From: JBLXBZ01 sp048265185
Lineage (GTDB): Bacteria > Pseudomonadota > Alphaproteobacteria > Rhizobiales > Stappiaceae
NCBI GenBank assembly: GCA_048265185.1
Contig: JBLXBZ010000005.1
Span: forward strand, 168,972 to 232,971
Direction: 5' to 3'
Length of the DNA: 64,000 bases
Below are positions 34,691 through 43,663 of this stretch, in pieces; within the stretch, counting starts at the first letter, position 1, and each line of letters opens with the position of its first letter. The notes under the pieces are model-generated. The model was not told the origin of the DNA, made no database searches, and saw nothing but the letters and a program-made list of their open reading frames with translations. The translations under genes and the position numbers were made by a program.

Positions 34691-36145
34691 TTGGTCAATC
34701 TGAAAAATCAGGCGCTGCTGCGCGGCAAATGCCTTGTCGACGGCGCGTGGATCGAGGCGGCGAGCGGGGCGGTGATCGAGGTGACCAACCCGGCGAATGA
34801 TTCGGTCATCGCCGCTGTTCCCTCCCTCTCTGGAGCTGAAGCTCAAAAAGCGATTGCGGCGGCGGATAAGGCCTTCACCCACTGGAGCCGCGTTGCAGCT
34901 AAAGACCGGACGGCGATCTTACGTAAGTGGTTCGATTTGATTGTCGAAAATGCCGACGACCTAGGCGCGCTGATGACCGCCGAACAGGGGAAACCCCTAG
35001 CGGAAGCCAAGGGAGAGGCGCTTTATGCGGCCTCCTTCGTTGAGTGGTTCGCGGAAGAGGCCAAGCGCGTTTACGGCGACACCATTCCAGCGCCGACGAG
35101 CGACAAACGCATCGTGGTGATGAAACAGCCCGTCGGGGTCTGCGCGGCGATCACGCCTTGGAACTTTCCAGCGGCCATGATCACTCGCAAGGCGGCGCCT
35201 GCTCTGGCCGCCGGTTGCGTCATGGTGGTGAAGCCGGCCGAGCAAACCCCGCTAACGGCGCTGGCGCTCGGAGTTCTTGCTGAAGAAGCGGGCGTTCCTG
35301 CTGGCGTTTTTCAGGTGGTGACGGGCGACGCGCGGGAAATAGGCGCGGAGCTGACGGGAAGCGAGACAATTCGCAAGTTGTCTTTCACCGGCTCCACCGA
35401 GGTTGGCCGCATCCTGATGGCGCAGTCGGCGCCGACGATCAAAAAGCTCTCGCTCGAATTGGGCGGCAATGCGCCGTTCATCGTCTTTGACGACGCGGAT
35501 CTCGACGCGGCGGTGGAAGGAGCCATCGTGTCAAAATATCGCAACGCGGGTCAGACCTGCGTCTGCTCAAACCGCATTTACGTGCAGTCTGGCGTCTATG
35601 AGGCTTTCAGCGAAAAGCTGGCGGCAAGGGTGAAGGAGTTGCCGGTGGGCGCGGGCGCCGAGCCGGGCGTTTTGATCGGGCCGTTGATCGACGCCGACGC
35701 CGTCGCCAAAGTGGAAGACCATATAAGCGACGCCCTTGGCAAGGGCGCCAAGATATTGACCGGCGGCGCCCGTCACAGCCTTGGCGGCACGTTCTTCGAA
35801 CCAACCGTTCTGACGGGCGCCACCCAGAGCATGAAGATCGCGCGCGAGGAAACTTTTGGACCGGTAGCGCCGTTGTTTCGTTTTGAGAGCGAGGAAGAAG
35901 CGGTGGCCATGGCCAATGACACCGAGTTCGGGCTCGCCGCTTATTTCTACACGGAAAACATCCGCCGGACATGGCGTGTGGCCGAAGCGCTGGAATACGG
36001 AATGGTGGGTCACAACACCGGTTTGATTTCCAATGAGGTGGCGCCTTTCGGCGGCGTGAAACAATCCGGACTGGGCCGGGAGGGGTCCCACTACGGCATC
36101 GATGAATATTTGGAAATAAAATATCTGTGCTCGGCCATCGCATAG
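34691..36145 (+). CDS. blcA: NAD(P)-dependent succinate-semialdehyde dehydrogenase (BlcA/AttK)
   Basis: Aldehyde dehydrogenase of 484 residues that oxidises succinic semialdehyde to succinate, the last step of gamma-butyrolactone use. Motifs: ITPWNFPAAMITRKAAPALA, cofactor FTGSTEVGR, catalytic Glu in LELGGNAPF and Cys in GQTCVCSNR, late EETFGPVAPLFRF. The start is TTG at 34691, ten bases after GGAGG; no ATG fits. Followed by an iron alcohol dehydrogenase and an AttM-type lactonase, the same order as in Agrobacterium blcABC. A GabD role in GABA breakdown is possible in parallel. Confidence 0.9.
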   Translation: MVNLKNQALLRGKCLVDGAWIEAASGAVIEVTNPANDSVIAAVPSLSGAEAQKAIAAADKAFTHWSRVAAKDRTAILRKWFDLIVENADDLGALMTAEQGKPLAEAKGEALYAASFVEWFAEEAKRVYGDTIPAPTSDKRIVVMKQPVGVCAAITPWNFPAAMITRKAAPALAAGCVMVVKPAEQTPLTALALGVLAEEAGVPAGVFQVVTGDAREIGAELTGSETIRKLSFTGSTEVGRILMAQSAPTIKKLSLELGGNAPFIVFDDADLDAAVEGAIVSKYRNAGQTCVCSNRIYVQSGVYEAFSEKLAARVKELPVGAGAEPGVLIGPLIDADAVAKVEDHISDALGKGAKILTGGARHSLGGTFFEPTVLTGATQSMKIAREETFGPVAPLFRFESEEEAVAMANDTEFGLAAYFYTENIRRTWRVAEALEYGMVGHNTGLISNEVAPFGGVKQSGLGREGSHYGIDEYLEIKYLCSAIA

Positions 36146-36171
36146 GCGAGCGGGCGCAAAGGAGGACGTAA

Positions 36172-37332
36172 ATGACAATGAATCCATTTGAATTTCGCAC
36201 TGTGGCGGCCATGGAGATGGCTTGGGGCGGGGCGCAGCGCCTCGGTGAGATCGTCAAGGCGCGCTTTCCGGCGAAGCATGTGCTGTTGGTGACCGACGCA
36301 GGGTTGGTGAAGGTGGGCCTGATCGCGCCGATCGTCGATAATTTGAAGGCTGCGGGTCTGGCGGTCAGCATCTTCGATAAAGTGGTGGCTGATCCGCCGG
36401 AGCATGTGGTGCATGAATGCGTGGAAGACGCGCGCAAGGCGGGAGTTGATATGGTCGTGGGGTTGGGCGGCGGCTCTTCTCTCGACATCGCCAAACTGGT
36501 GGCGGTTTTGCTGAAGTCAGATCAACCTTTGGCTGAAATGTACGGCATAGGAAATGTAAAAGGCGAACGCTTGCCGTTGGCCCTTGTGCCCACTACTGCC
36601 GGAACCGGCTCCGAAGTGACCAATATCTCTATCATTACGACTGGTGAAACCACCAAAATGGGAGTGGTCTCGCCGCAACTTTATGCCGACTATGTGTTGT
36701 TGGACGGACAAACCACCGTCGGTTTGCCTCAGGTTCACACCGCCGCCACCGGCATTGACGCCATGGTGCACGCCATCGAGGCCTACACCAGCCAGCACAA
36801 GAAAAATCCATTGTCCGACGCGCTGGCGCGCGAGGCGCTGCGTCTTCTTGGCGCCAATCTGGTCGCCGTGTGTGAAGACGGCTCCAACCGCGCCGCCCGG
36901 GAAGGCATGCTTTTGGGCGCCACGCTCGCCGGCCAAGCCTTCTCCAATTCGCCAGTGGCCGCCGTTCATGCGCTCGCCTATCCATTGGGCGGACACTATC
37001 ATGTGCCGCATGGCCTCTCCAACGCCTTGATGTTGGGGCCAGTCCTGCGTTTCAACGCCGCCGCCGCCGCCCCGCTTTACGCCGAGCTCGCCGATGTTCT
37101 CGGCGTTGAAGGCGATGGGGACGCCGTCGCCCGCTCTAGCGCTTTCGTGGCGCATATGGAGAAACTTATGGATGAAAGCGGCGCGCCGCGGCGCCTGCGC
37201 GATGTGGGCGTGAGCGAGGATAGTCTCGCCATGCTCGCCAGCGACGCGATGAAGCAGACCCGTCTGCTCGTCAATAACCCTGTTGAAGTTCGCGAAGAAG
37301 ACGCGCTCGCCCTCTACCGCGAAGCCTTCTGA
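36172..37332 (+). CDS. blcB: iron-containing alcohol dehydrogenase, gamma-hydroxybutyrate dehydrogenase (BlcB/AttL)
   Basis: Group III metal alcohol dehydrogenase of 386 residues, expected to oxidise 4-hydroxybutyrate to succinic semialdehyde. NAD motif GLGGGSSLDIAK. Metal ligands: Asp and His in ATGIDAMVHAIEAY, and two His in AVHALAYPLGGHYHVPHGLS. AAAGGAGG precedes the ATG. Gap to blcA is 26 bases. Specific substrate assigned from operon context rather than from residues. Confidence 0.88.
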   Translation: MTMNPFEFRTVAAMEMAWGGAQRLGEIVKARFPAKHVLLVTDAGLVKVGLIAPIVDNLKAAGLAVSIFDKVVADPPEHVVHECVEDARKAGVDMVVGLGGGSSLDIAKLVAVLLKSDQPLAEMYGIGNVKGERLPLALVPTTAGTGSEVTNISIITTGETTKMGVVSPQLYADYVLLDGQTTVGLPQVHTAATGIDAMVHAIEAYTSQHKKNPLSDALAREALRLLGANLVAVCEDGSNRAAREGMLLGATLAGQAFSNSPVAAVHALAYPLGGHYHVPHGLSNALMLGPVLRFNAAAAAPLYAELADVLGVEGDGDAVARSSAFVAHMEKLMDESGAPRRLRDVGVSEDSLAMLASDAMKQTRLLVNNPVEVREEDALALYREAF

Positions 37333-37383
37333 TCTCGCCGCTCACAACGCATCAAAACCATCACAATCCAAGGGAGGATCCAC

Positions 37384-38181
37384 GTGATCAACGATATTAG
37401 ACTTTATATGCTCCAGTCAGGCGTCTTGAAATGCAAGGTGCACAACATCAAGATGAACCAAGGGGATGGCGCGGATTATGAAATTCCGGTTCCTTTCTTT
37501 CTGCTCACCCATCCAGATGGCCATACGATAATCGATGGCGGCAACGCCATTGAAGTGGCCACCGATCCGCGGGGCCATTGGGGCGACATCTGCGATGTTT
37601 ACATGCCTGTTCTGGACAAGGATCAGGGCTGCGTCGACCAGATCAAGGCGTTGGGAATTGATCCCGCCGACGTGAAATATGTTTTGCAGTCGCATCTTCA
37701 TCTTGATCACACCGGCGCGATCGGTCGGTTCCCGAACGCCACGCATATCGTGCAGCGCTGCGAGTATGAATACGCTTTCACGCCGGACTGGTTCGCAGGC
37801 GGGGGATATATCCGCAAGGACTTTGACAAGCCAGGACTGAAGTGGCAGTTCCTCAACGGGACTGAAGACGATATGTACGACATCTATGGCGACGGCGTGT
37901 TGACCACGGTCTTCACGCCCGGTCACGCTCCAGGACATCAATCCTTCCTCGTGCGCCTGCCGAACGCCAGCCAACCGATCCTCCTGACGATTGATGCGGC
38001 CTATACGGTTGATCACTGGGAGGAAAAGGCGCTTCCCGGCTTCCTCGCCTCCACCGTTGATACGGTGCGCTCAGTCCAAAAACTGCGCACTCTTGCGGAA
38101 AAGACCAACGCATTGGTCGTGACGGGTCATGATCCGGACGCTTGGAAGAACTTCAAAAAGGCGCCGGATTTCTACTCCTGA
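37384..38181 (+). CDS. blcC: metallo-beta-lactamase-fold gamma-lactonase (BlcC/AttM)
   Basis: Lactonase of the AttM/AiiB/AiiA family, 265 residues, opening gamma-butyrolactone and, in relatives, N-acyl-homoserine lactones (quorum quenching). The two-zinc motif HxHxDH is complete: H104, H106, D108, H109 in QSHLHLDHTG. Further ligands are in FTPGHAPGHQS, TIDAAYTVDHW and VTGHDPDAW. GTG start at 37384 follows GGGAGG. Last gene of the blc operon; an imperfect GC hairpin follows 80 bases downstream. Confidence 0.92.
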   Translation: MINDIRLYMLQSGVLKCKVHNIKMNQGDGADYEIPVPFFLLTHPDGHTIIDGGNAIEVATDPRGHWGDICDVYMPVLDKDQGCVDQIKALGIDPADVKYVLQSHLHLDHTGAIGRFPNATHIVQRCEYEYAFTPDWFAGGGYIRKDFDKPGLKWQFLNGTEDDMYDIYGDGVLTTVFTPGHAPGHQSFLVRLPNASQPILLTIDAAYTVDHWEEKALPGFLASTVDTVRSVQKLRTLAEKTNALVVTGHDPDAWKNFKKAPDFYS

Positions 38182-38260
38182 GCCGAAGTGGGCGGATCTG
38201 AAAATCGGATCTGCACTCTCCAGTCTTCAGCTTGAATGAGAGACTGAAGGATAAATTATC

Positions 38261-38295
38261 CCGCCCCCCTTGGATCGCAGAACCGAGGGGGGCGG
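38261..38295. terminator. GC-rich hairpin downstream of blcC and sitD
   Basis: CCGCCCCCCTTGG pairs with CCGAGGGGGGCGG (one wobble) around nine bases. It sits between the convergent blcABC and sitABCD operons, so it may end either one. No U-tract follows on either strand, so intrinsic termination is uncertain. Confidence 0.4.
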
Positions 38296-38445
38296 TGAGT
38301 ATTGCGAAAATTCCAATCATGGGGCGCTCAACGCCAGACACCTGCAGGGCCCGGCGCGAATACGAAAAACGGCTTGCTTCGGGTCAACCGAACACTCGGC
38401 CCAACCATTGAGAGCGCTCGCAGCGATTTCATGGCGATGAAAAAA

Positions 38446-39279
38446 TCAGGCCATTCTGGAAGATCGCCGAACTTGAACCATTCTCCGAATGAACGCGAGA
38501 ATGAATATTCCGGTCAAGATTAAAATGATCGTCGGGGCCGGCGCGCTATCGATGTGAAAGCTAAGATAGATCCCGGCCAGCATCGACGTCATGCAGGCTA
38601 TTACGGCGACGACCAGCATTCGCGCGAAGCTTCGAACAAGCAGGAAAGCAATAGCTCCAGGGGCGATTAGCAAACCTACGGCCAAAATCAAGCCGCTCGC
38701 CGAAAGAGTTGCGACAATAGTCAGCGACAAGATGGCCAACAGGCCGTAATGCAGCAATCCGACCGGAAGTCCGGAAACCCGCGCCTGCGCCGGGTCGAAT
38801 GCGTGCAGCATAAAATCTTTCCACTTGAGCAACAGCACTGTGACGACCACCGCCGAAATGATTCCGGCCGTCCACAGATCATGAACGCCAACACCCAGCA
38901 TGTTGCCAAACAGGATGTGATCGAGGTGCACGTTGGTTCGGACCGATATATACATGACTATGCCCAGCCCAAACATGCCGGAAAACACAACCCCCATTAC
39001 TGTGTCCTGCTTGATCCGACTGTTGTCGGACAGGTAACCAGTTGCGACCGCCGTCAACATGCCCGCCCCGAAAGCCCCGATGATCAGGGGAACGCCGGCG
39101 ATATAGGCCAGAACGATGCCCGGCAATACTGCGTGGCTGACAGCGTCGCCCATCAAGGCCCATCCCTTGAGCACGAGAAAGCATGACAGAAGCGCTGTTG
39201 GAACGGAGACAATCACAGCGATCCAGAAGGCGTTTTGCATGAAACCGAACTGGAACGGCGACAGAAGGGTTTCCATCAT
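38446..39279 (-). CDS. sitD: Mn/Fe ABC transporter permease SitD-type
   Basis: ABC-3 family metal permease of 277 residues with about eight membrane segments (for example AFWIAVIVSVPTALLSCFLVL and FMLHAFDPAQARVSGLPVGLL). It has the family's LKGWALMGDAVSHAVLPGIVLAYI cytoplasmic loop. Last gene of the four-gene sit operon; it overlaps the sitC stop by four bases. Pairs with SitC to carry manganese or ferrous iron across the inner membrane. Cation judged from the binding protein's ligands. Confidence 0.88.
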   Translation of the reverse strand: MMETLLSPFQFGFMQNAFWIAVIVSVPTALLSCFLVLKGWALMGDAVSHAVLPGIVLAYIAGVPLIIGAFGAGMLTAVATGYLSDNSRIKQDTVMGVVFSGMFGLGIVMYISVRTNVHLDHILFGNMLGVGVHDLWTAGIISAVVVTVLLLKWKDFMLHAFDPAQARVSGLPVGLLHYGLLAILSLTIVATLSASGLILAVGLLIAPGAIAFLLVRSFARMLVVAVIACMTSMLAGIYLSFHIDSAPAPTIILILTGIFILAFIRRMVQVRRSSRMA

Positions 39280-40139
39280 AGCTCCGCCTCCGTTTTCAAG
39301 GCTTCCGCGGTCTTGCGTTTGGCCGCCAAAAGCCCGTGTTTCGGCGCCAAGATGAATGTTGTAAGGAAAATAGCGGTTTGAAATACGACAATCACACCGC
39401 CGGTCGCGCCATCAAGGAAATAGCTGATGTAGGCGCCCATGAAACTCGTGCCCGCTCCGATGACGACGGAGGTTGCGATCAATCTCGGGAAACGATCACA
39501 GAGCAAATAGGCGGTCGCGCCGGGCGTCACCACCATGGCGATTACAAGGAAAGCGCCCACGGTCTGCATCGCGGCGACGACGCTGGCTGACAACAGCATG
39601 AAAAACACTGCCTTCAAAAGACCGGGACGCAACCCGATGGATCTCGCATGACTTTCATCGAAAAACACCACCATCAGGTCTTTCCACTTCAACAGCAGAA
39701 TCGCGAGTGAGACAAACCCGATGATCGCCAACTGAAGCGTATCTTCGGGCGTGATCGCCAGAATGTTGCCCATGGTGATTGTTTGGATCGACACAGACAT
39801 GGGGTTCACCGACGCCATGAACAGGCCGAGTCCGAAGAAAGAAGTGAAGATGACGCCAATGATCACGTCGACCTTCAGTCCCGAGCGATCCGAGAGAAAC
39901 AGCATGGCCGCCGCCGCAAGGCCGCCCGAAATAAAAGCGCCGAGAGCGAACGGAAGGCCCAGGATATACGCTCCCGCCACCCCCGGCACGACCGAATGTG
40001 AAAGCGCGTCGCCGATCAACGACCAGCCCTTGAGCATGAGATAGGAGGACAGAAAAGCGCAAACCCCGCCAACAAGGGCCGACACCCACATGGCGTTGGT
40101 CATGTAACCATAGGTGAATGGTTCAAGGAGAGTGGTCAT
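39276..40139 (-). CDS. sitC: Mn/Fe ABC transporter permease SitC-type
   Basis: ABC-3 family permease of 287 residues, homologous to SitD: LKGWSLIGDALSHSVVPGVAG corresponds to LKGWALMGDAVSHAVLPGIVL there, and VVFFDESHARSIGLRPGLLK is the next conserved loop. It starts four bases inside the end of sitB and ends four bases inside sitD. Together with SitD it forms the heterodimeric membrane channel. Confidence 0.88.
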   Translation of the reverse strand: MTTLLEPFTYGYMTNAMWVSALVGGVCAFLSSYLMLKGWSLIGDALSHSVVPGVAGAYILGLPFALGAFISGGLAAAAMLFLSDRSGLKVDVIIGVIFTSFFGLGLFMASVNPMSVSIQTITMGNILAITPEDTLQLAIIGFVSLAILLLKWKDLMVVFFDESHARSIGLRPGLLKAVFFMLLSASVVAAMQTVGAFLVIAMVVTPGATAYLLCDRFPRLIATSVVIGAGTSFMGAYISYFLDGATGGVIVVFQTAIFLTTFILAPKHGLLAAKRKTAEALKTEAEL

Positions 40140-41014
40140 TTCTGCCCCTCCGTAACCTTGACCTTATCGCCATATTTGACGAAAGGCCGTTCGTCGTCAG
40201 TGAGAATCGTCAGTTTGCGGGCGTCGTCGTCGTCGTGCAGGTCAGCTCCGCCAAGGGTGAAGTGGCGCAGAACGCCGCCGAAAGCGGCTTCGAGGTTCTT
40301 GCGCGTGAATGTCGTTTCGGTCAAGCCATGGGCCAGAACCGTGCCCTTCACAAGAACGGTCCGGTCGCAAAATTCGGGTACAGATCCCAGATTGTGAGTC
40401 GAAACCAGCATCACCCGGCCCTCGTCCCGCAGGTCACGCAAAAGGGTGATGATTTGCTCCTCGGTTTTCACGTCGACTCCTGTGAAAGGCTCGTCCAACA
40501 GAATGACCTGACCGTCCTGCGCCAAAGCCCGCGCAAGGAAAACGCGTTTTTTCTGCCCACCGGATAATTCGCCGATTTGCCGATGGCGATAGCTCTGCAT
40601 GTTCACGCGGTCGAGCGCCGAATCCACGGCGTCCCGGTCAGCCTGAGCGGGACGCCGCAGAAATCCCATATGACCATAACGGCCCATCATCACCACGTCT
40701 TCGACCAACACGGGAAATGACCAGTCCACCTCCTCGGATTGCGGAACATAAGACACGAGATTCTGCTTCAAGGCGTTTCTTACATCAAGGCCAAGAAGCT
40801 GGATCTCGCCTTTGGCCACGGGGATGAAACCCATGATCGCCTTGAACAGGGTCGATTTACCTGCGCCGTTCACCCCAACGAGAGCGGTGATGGTTCCCTG
40901 CGGAATCTCGAAGGTCGCATTACGCAGAGCCGTGTGACCGTTTCGATAGGTGACGGTGACGTCGCGCGCCCGGATGCCGGCGTCGATGTCGCTGGACCGT
41001 TCAGATCGTGTCAT
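40136..41014 (-). CDS. sitB: Mn/Fe ABC transporter ATPase SitB-type
   Basis: ATPase of 292 residues for the metal importer. Walker A GVNGAGKST near residue 47, Q-loop SYVPQSEEVDWSFP, signature LSGGQKKRVFLARAL, Walker B VILLDEPFTGVD, H-loop LVSTHNLGS. Between sitA (111 bases upstream) and sitC (overlap). A C-terminal tail of ~50 residues (GGADLHDDDDARK) is rich in Asp/His and could be metal-responsive, though this is speculative. Confidence 0.88.
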   Translation of the reverse strand: MTRSERSSDIDAGIRARDVTVTYRNGHTALRNATFEIPQGTITALVGVNGAGKSTLFKAIMGFIPVAKGEIQLLGLDVRNALKQNLVSYVPQSEEVDWSFPVLVEDVVMMGRYGHMGFLRRPAQADRDAVDSALDRVNMQSYRHRQIGELSGGQKKRVFLARALAQDGQVILLDEPFTGVDVKTEEQIITLLRDLRDEGRVMLVSTHNLGSVPEFCDRTVLVKGTVLAHGLTETTFTRKNLEAAFGGVLRHFTLGGADLHDDDDARKLTILTDDERPFVKYGDKVKVTEGQK

Positions 41015-41125
41015 TTGTTTTCATCTTTCATTATAAACTTTCCACACGAAGGCTCTACGCCCAGAACAGCATAAGGTCTCCCGGACGGAAATGCGTCTGG
41101 GAGACTTCATAACTGACGGCGAAAA

Positions 41126-42031
41126 TCAATTCGTGCCAGTGCTCAGCCCATCCGCGACCGTCTGCGAGGTCACCTTCAGAAGATCAAGATACGTTGGAAC
41201 CGGGCCGTCTGGCTCCGACAGGCTGTCCACGTAAAGCACGCCGCCGTAATGTGAGCCGGTTTCCCGTGCGACCTGTTCGGCGGGCGCCGTGTTGACGGTG
41301 CTTTCGCAGAAGACTACGGGAATGTCGTTATCTCGCACGCCGTCGATAACTGCACGCACCTGTTGAGGCGTGCCCATCCGATCAGCGTTCATCGGCCAGA
41401 GGTAAAGCTCCTTCATTCCAAAATCACGCGCCAGATAGCTGAATGCCCCTTCACACGTCACCAACCAGCGCTGCGCTTCGGGAATGGTGGAAATTTTCTC
41501 GCGCAGTGGTTCGAGCGTGGCGCGCAACTCGTTTTTGTAGGCCGCCGCGTTCGCAACATAGGTCGCGGCGTTTTCGGGATCATGCTCGGCGAAGGCTTCG
41601 AGGATGTTGTCGATATACACAAGCGCATTGTCGAGGCCCATCCATGCGTGGGGGTTCGGCTTGCCTTCATAAGCGCCGGCGGCAATTGGAATCGGGTCAA
41701 TTCCGTCGGTCAGCGTCGCCGAGGGCACGTCGCTGAGATTGGTCAGGAATTGTTCGAACCATAACTCCAAATTCATTCCATTCCAAAGAATCAGATCAGC
41801 GTCCTGCGCGCGTACGATATCCTGCGGCGTGGGTTCATAGCCGTGAACCTCCGCGCCCGGTTTGGTGATCGACACCACATCCGCCGCATCGCCCGCCACG
41901 TGCTGGGCCATGTCGGCCAGCACTGTAAAGGTTGTCACGACTTTCATCCGGCCCTCATCAGCGAAGGCGGCGCTCGCCATCAGCGTGGTTGCCGCCACGG
42001 CCCCCATCAGGCGCGTCATCGTCAAAGTCAT
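41126..42031 (-). CDS. sitA: Mn/Fe-binding periplasmic protein SitA-type
   Basis: Cluster A-I metal-binding lipoprotein-like family (TroA/PsaA/SitA) protein of 301 residues with a Sec signal cut near ASAAFA (residue 24). Metal ligands are H63 (EVHGYEP), H128 (NPHAW), E194 (TCEGAF) and D269 (YVDSL); the His2-Glu-Asp set is that of Mn/Fe binders rather than zinc binders, and no His-rich loop is present. First gene of sitABCD. A nested inverted repeat lies 65-128 bases upstream and may bind a Fur-family (Mur-like) regulator. A broken irr gene lies nearby. Confidence 0.9.
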   Translation of the reverse strand: MTLTMTRLMGAVAATTLMASAAFADEGRMKVVTTFTVLADMAQHVAGDAADVVSITKPGAEVHGYEPTPQDIVRAQDADLILWNGMNLELWFEQFLTNLSDVPSATLTDGIDPIPIAAGAYEGKPNPHAWMGLDNALVYIDNILEAFAEHDPENAATYVANAAAYKNELRATLEPLREKISTIPEAQRWLVTCEGAFSYLARDFGMKELYLWPMNADRMGTPQQVRAVIDGVRDNDIPVVFCESTVNTAPAEQVARETGSHYGGVLYVDSLSEPDGPVPTYLDLLKVTSQTVADGLSTGTN

Positions 42032-42585
42032 GAAAATTCCTTTCTTGATTTTCTAACCCGATCATCTTTTCACCACCCGCTGGTCAGCGCGTTAATTGCG
42101 AGTGAGACGCAATATGAATAACTGACGCCACAAATATTGCAACTGCAAATCACTCGCAAAAGCACTTTACGCATATTTAGAGCTTCGTCATTCTCTTTTA
42201 CGACTGATTCATAACAAAAAAGCGCTCACCAATGACGTTACCCCGTAACACCCGCTTTCAACCCGGAGAAGGGCGCAGGGTTTTGATAGACGCCGGGGCG
42301 TGGGCTCGCCCGCAGCGCATGCGCTCATGGTCATTCTGTTTTGCCAACCGCCGCGATCTGTCACGGCTGAAGAATGATTTGACGTGAGGCGCAACGGGTG
42401 CGCGCCCATAGACCTATGGCATTTGCTCATGGCGCCCATGGCGCGCATTGGAAGGCGGGAATAACCACGCCCCCAGCAATTACACGTTTTCGGCGCCCCC
42501 GCGCTCGGCCGGCTTACCACCACGGGCAGGGACGGACTATCCTGACGATTACCGCAACGAGAAGGCAGATTCGACGCTTAATCAT
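42032..42585. other. intergenic region between sitA and the irr relic
   Basis: 554 bases. The sitA-proximal part holds the nested inverted repeat (42096-42159). The rest (about 42185-42585) has only short frames on both strands that lack family motifs and ribosome sites; it may be remains of the irr upstream region. Confidence 0.4.
42096..42159. promoter_or_regulatory. nested inverted repeat upstream of sitA (possible Mur/Fur-family site)
   Basis: Outer arms TTGCGAGTGA (42096-42105) / TCACTCGCAA (42150-42159) and inner arms GCAATAT (42109-42115) / ATATTGC (42134-42140); also TTGCA-AC-TGCAA at 42137-42148. Position and TGCAA-type half-sites suit a manganese regulator of the Mur/Fur group. Assignment inferred. 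Confidence 0.5.
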
Positions 42586-42946
42586 ATGATGACGTCAAAA
42601 TCGACCACCGCCAAGCAGGGAAAAGGCGACGATCATCTGGCGGCGGCGGGATTGCGCATAACCCGCCCACGCAGGGCCATTGCCGAAATTCTGTTCGCAA
42701 ACAGCGATCGGCGCTTCGACGCGAATAAGGTCGCGGGAGGCGAGGGAACGCCTTTCGTTGGCGGAGATTTATAATACGCTCAACGATTTCGTCGTCCATG
42801 GGCCCATTCGGCGGCTAGCGACGGCTGAAAGCCCGGCTCAATTCAACACGAGCACGGGCGATCACCATCATTTCCATGTAGAAGCCGACAATCGAGTGAT
42901 TGACTTCACCCCCTCCCGGCTTCTCCCCTTAATTGGCGCGGACTGA
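42586..42946 (+). pseudogene. irr: frameshifted, truncated irr (Fur-family iron response regulator)
   Basis: Two frames together encode an Irr/Fur-like protein. Frame one from ATG 42586 gives GLRITRPRRAIAEILFANSDRRFDANKV. Near 42731-42737 the homology moves to another frame: ERLSLAEIYNTLNDFV, then FNTSTGDHHHFHVEADNRVIDF, containing the HHH metal/haem-type motif of Irr and the DNA-recognition helix. A few codons between the parts are also missing, and the protein stops about 25-30 residues short of the usual end. Frame one alone stops at 42774. Likely inactive. It overlaps the end of the ankyrin gene by 18 bases. A sequencing error could explain the frameshift but not the short end. Confidence 0.75.
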
Positions 42947-43606
42947 TCGAATGATTTCGGCGATGTCTACATACCCGCGCGCTTCAGCATGTTGAAGCGG
43001 GGTGACGCCATCCTGATCGGGAATGTCAGTATCGGCGCCGGCATTGACCAACGCGCGCACGGTCGCGACGTGATCAGGGCCGCCGTCACCCAGGACCACG
43101 GCCTCCATCAACGCAGTCCAGCCCAGATTGTTGACGAGGTCGAGCGGCGCTCCGCCTGTGATCAATAGGCTGACGACCTCGTGGTGACCTAGATGAGCCG
43201 CCGCGATCAGGGCGCTGCCGTCGTAGACGCTAGTGATCAGATCGGGACGGTTTCCCAGCTCCATCGCAAGTGACGTCATTTCAAGATCGTTCGCGACTGC
43301 GGCGATGGTCAACACATCGTAAACACGGTTCTCAAGCGCGTTCATGTCGGCGCCCGCTTCGGCCAGCGCCCGCAGGGCGCCGTCATTAGAGGCGAACGCA
43401 GCGACATGAGCAGGGGTGCGACCGGAAGCGTCGCGCGCGTTCAAATCTGCGCCTGTCGCTGCGAGCCGCCGAATGCCATTGACGTCACCAAGGTGCGCGG
43501 CCTGATGCAATCCCTCATATCGCGCGATCTCGGATGCGGAGGGCGCGGTCTGGGCGTGCGCCGCTGTGGTGAGGACAATCGCCAGTAGTGCAAGGATGCG
43601 CTTCAT
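42929..43606 (-). CDS. exported ankyrin-repeat protein
   Basis: Protein of 225 residues with a Sec signal (MKRILALLAIVLTTAAHAQ, cut near residue 18) followed by five or so ankyrin repeats: GLHQAAHLGDVNGIRRLAATGAD, GRTPAHVAAF, GSALIAAAHLGHHEVVSLLI, GWTALMEAVVLGDGG, GVTPLQHAEARGYVDIAEIIR. Ankyrins mediate protein contacts; periplasmic single-domain ankyrin proteins in proteobacteria are often linked to catalase or haem/oxidative defence. It lies 57 bases after the HbpS/GlcG-like gene, on the same strand as a two-component system, so all four may be one operon. Partner unknown. Confidence 0.85.
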   Translation of the reverse strand: MKRILALLAIVLTTAAHAQTAPSASEIARYEGLHQAAHLGDVNGIRRLAATGADLNARDASGRTPAHVAAFASNDGALRALAEAGADMNALENRVYDVLTIAAVANDLEMTSLAMELGNRPDLITSVYDGSALIAAAHLGHHEVVSLLITGGAPLDLVNNLGWTALMEAVVLGDGGPDHVATVRALVNAGADTDIPDQDGVTPLQHAEARGYVDIAEIIRSVRAN

Positions 43607-43663
43607 TTCGGATCTCCCGTGAGGCGCGGCCTACCTTGGCAGGCTGCGCCTTTTCTGCAATTC

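Noticed and set aside
42209..42523. 104-codon minus-strand frame and overlapping plus-strand frames between sitA and irr relic
   Set aside because: No ribosome site, no domain, unusual residue mix (many Cys/Arg/Ser); judged noise or debris.
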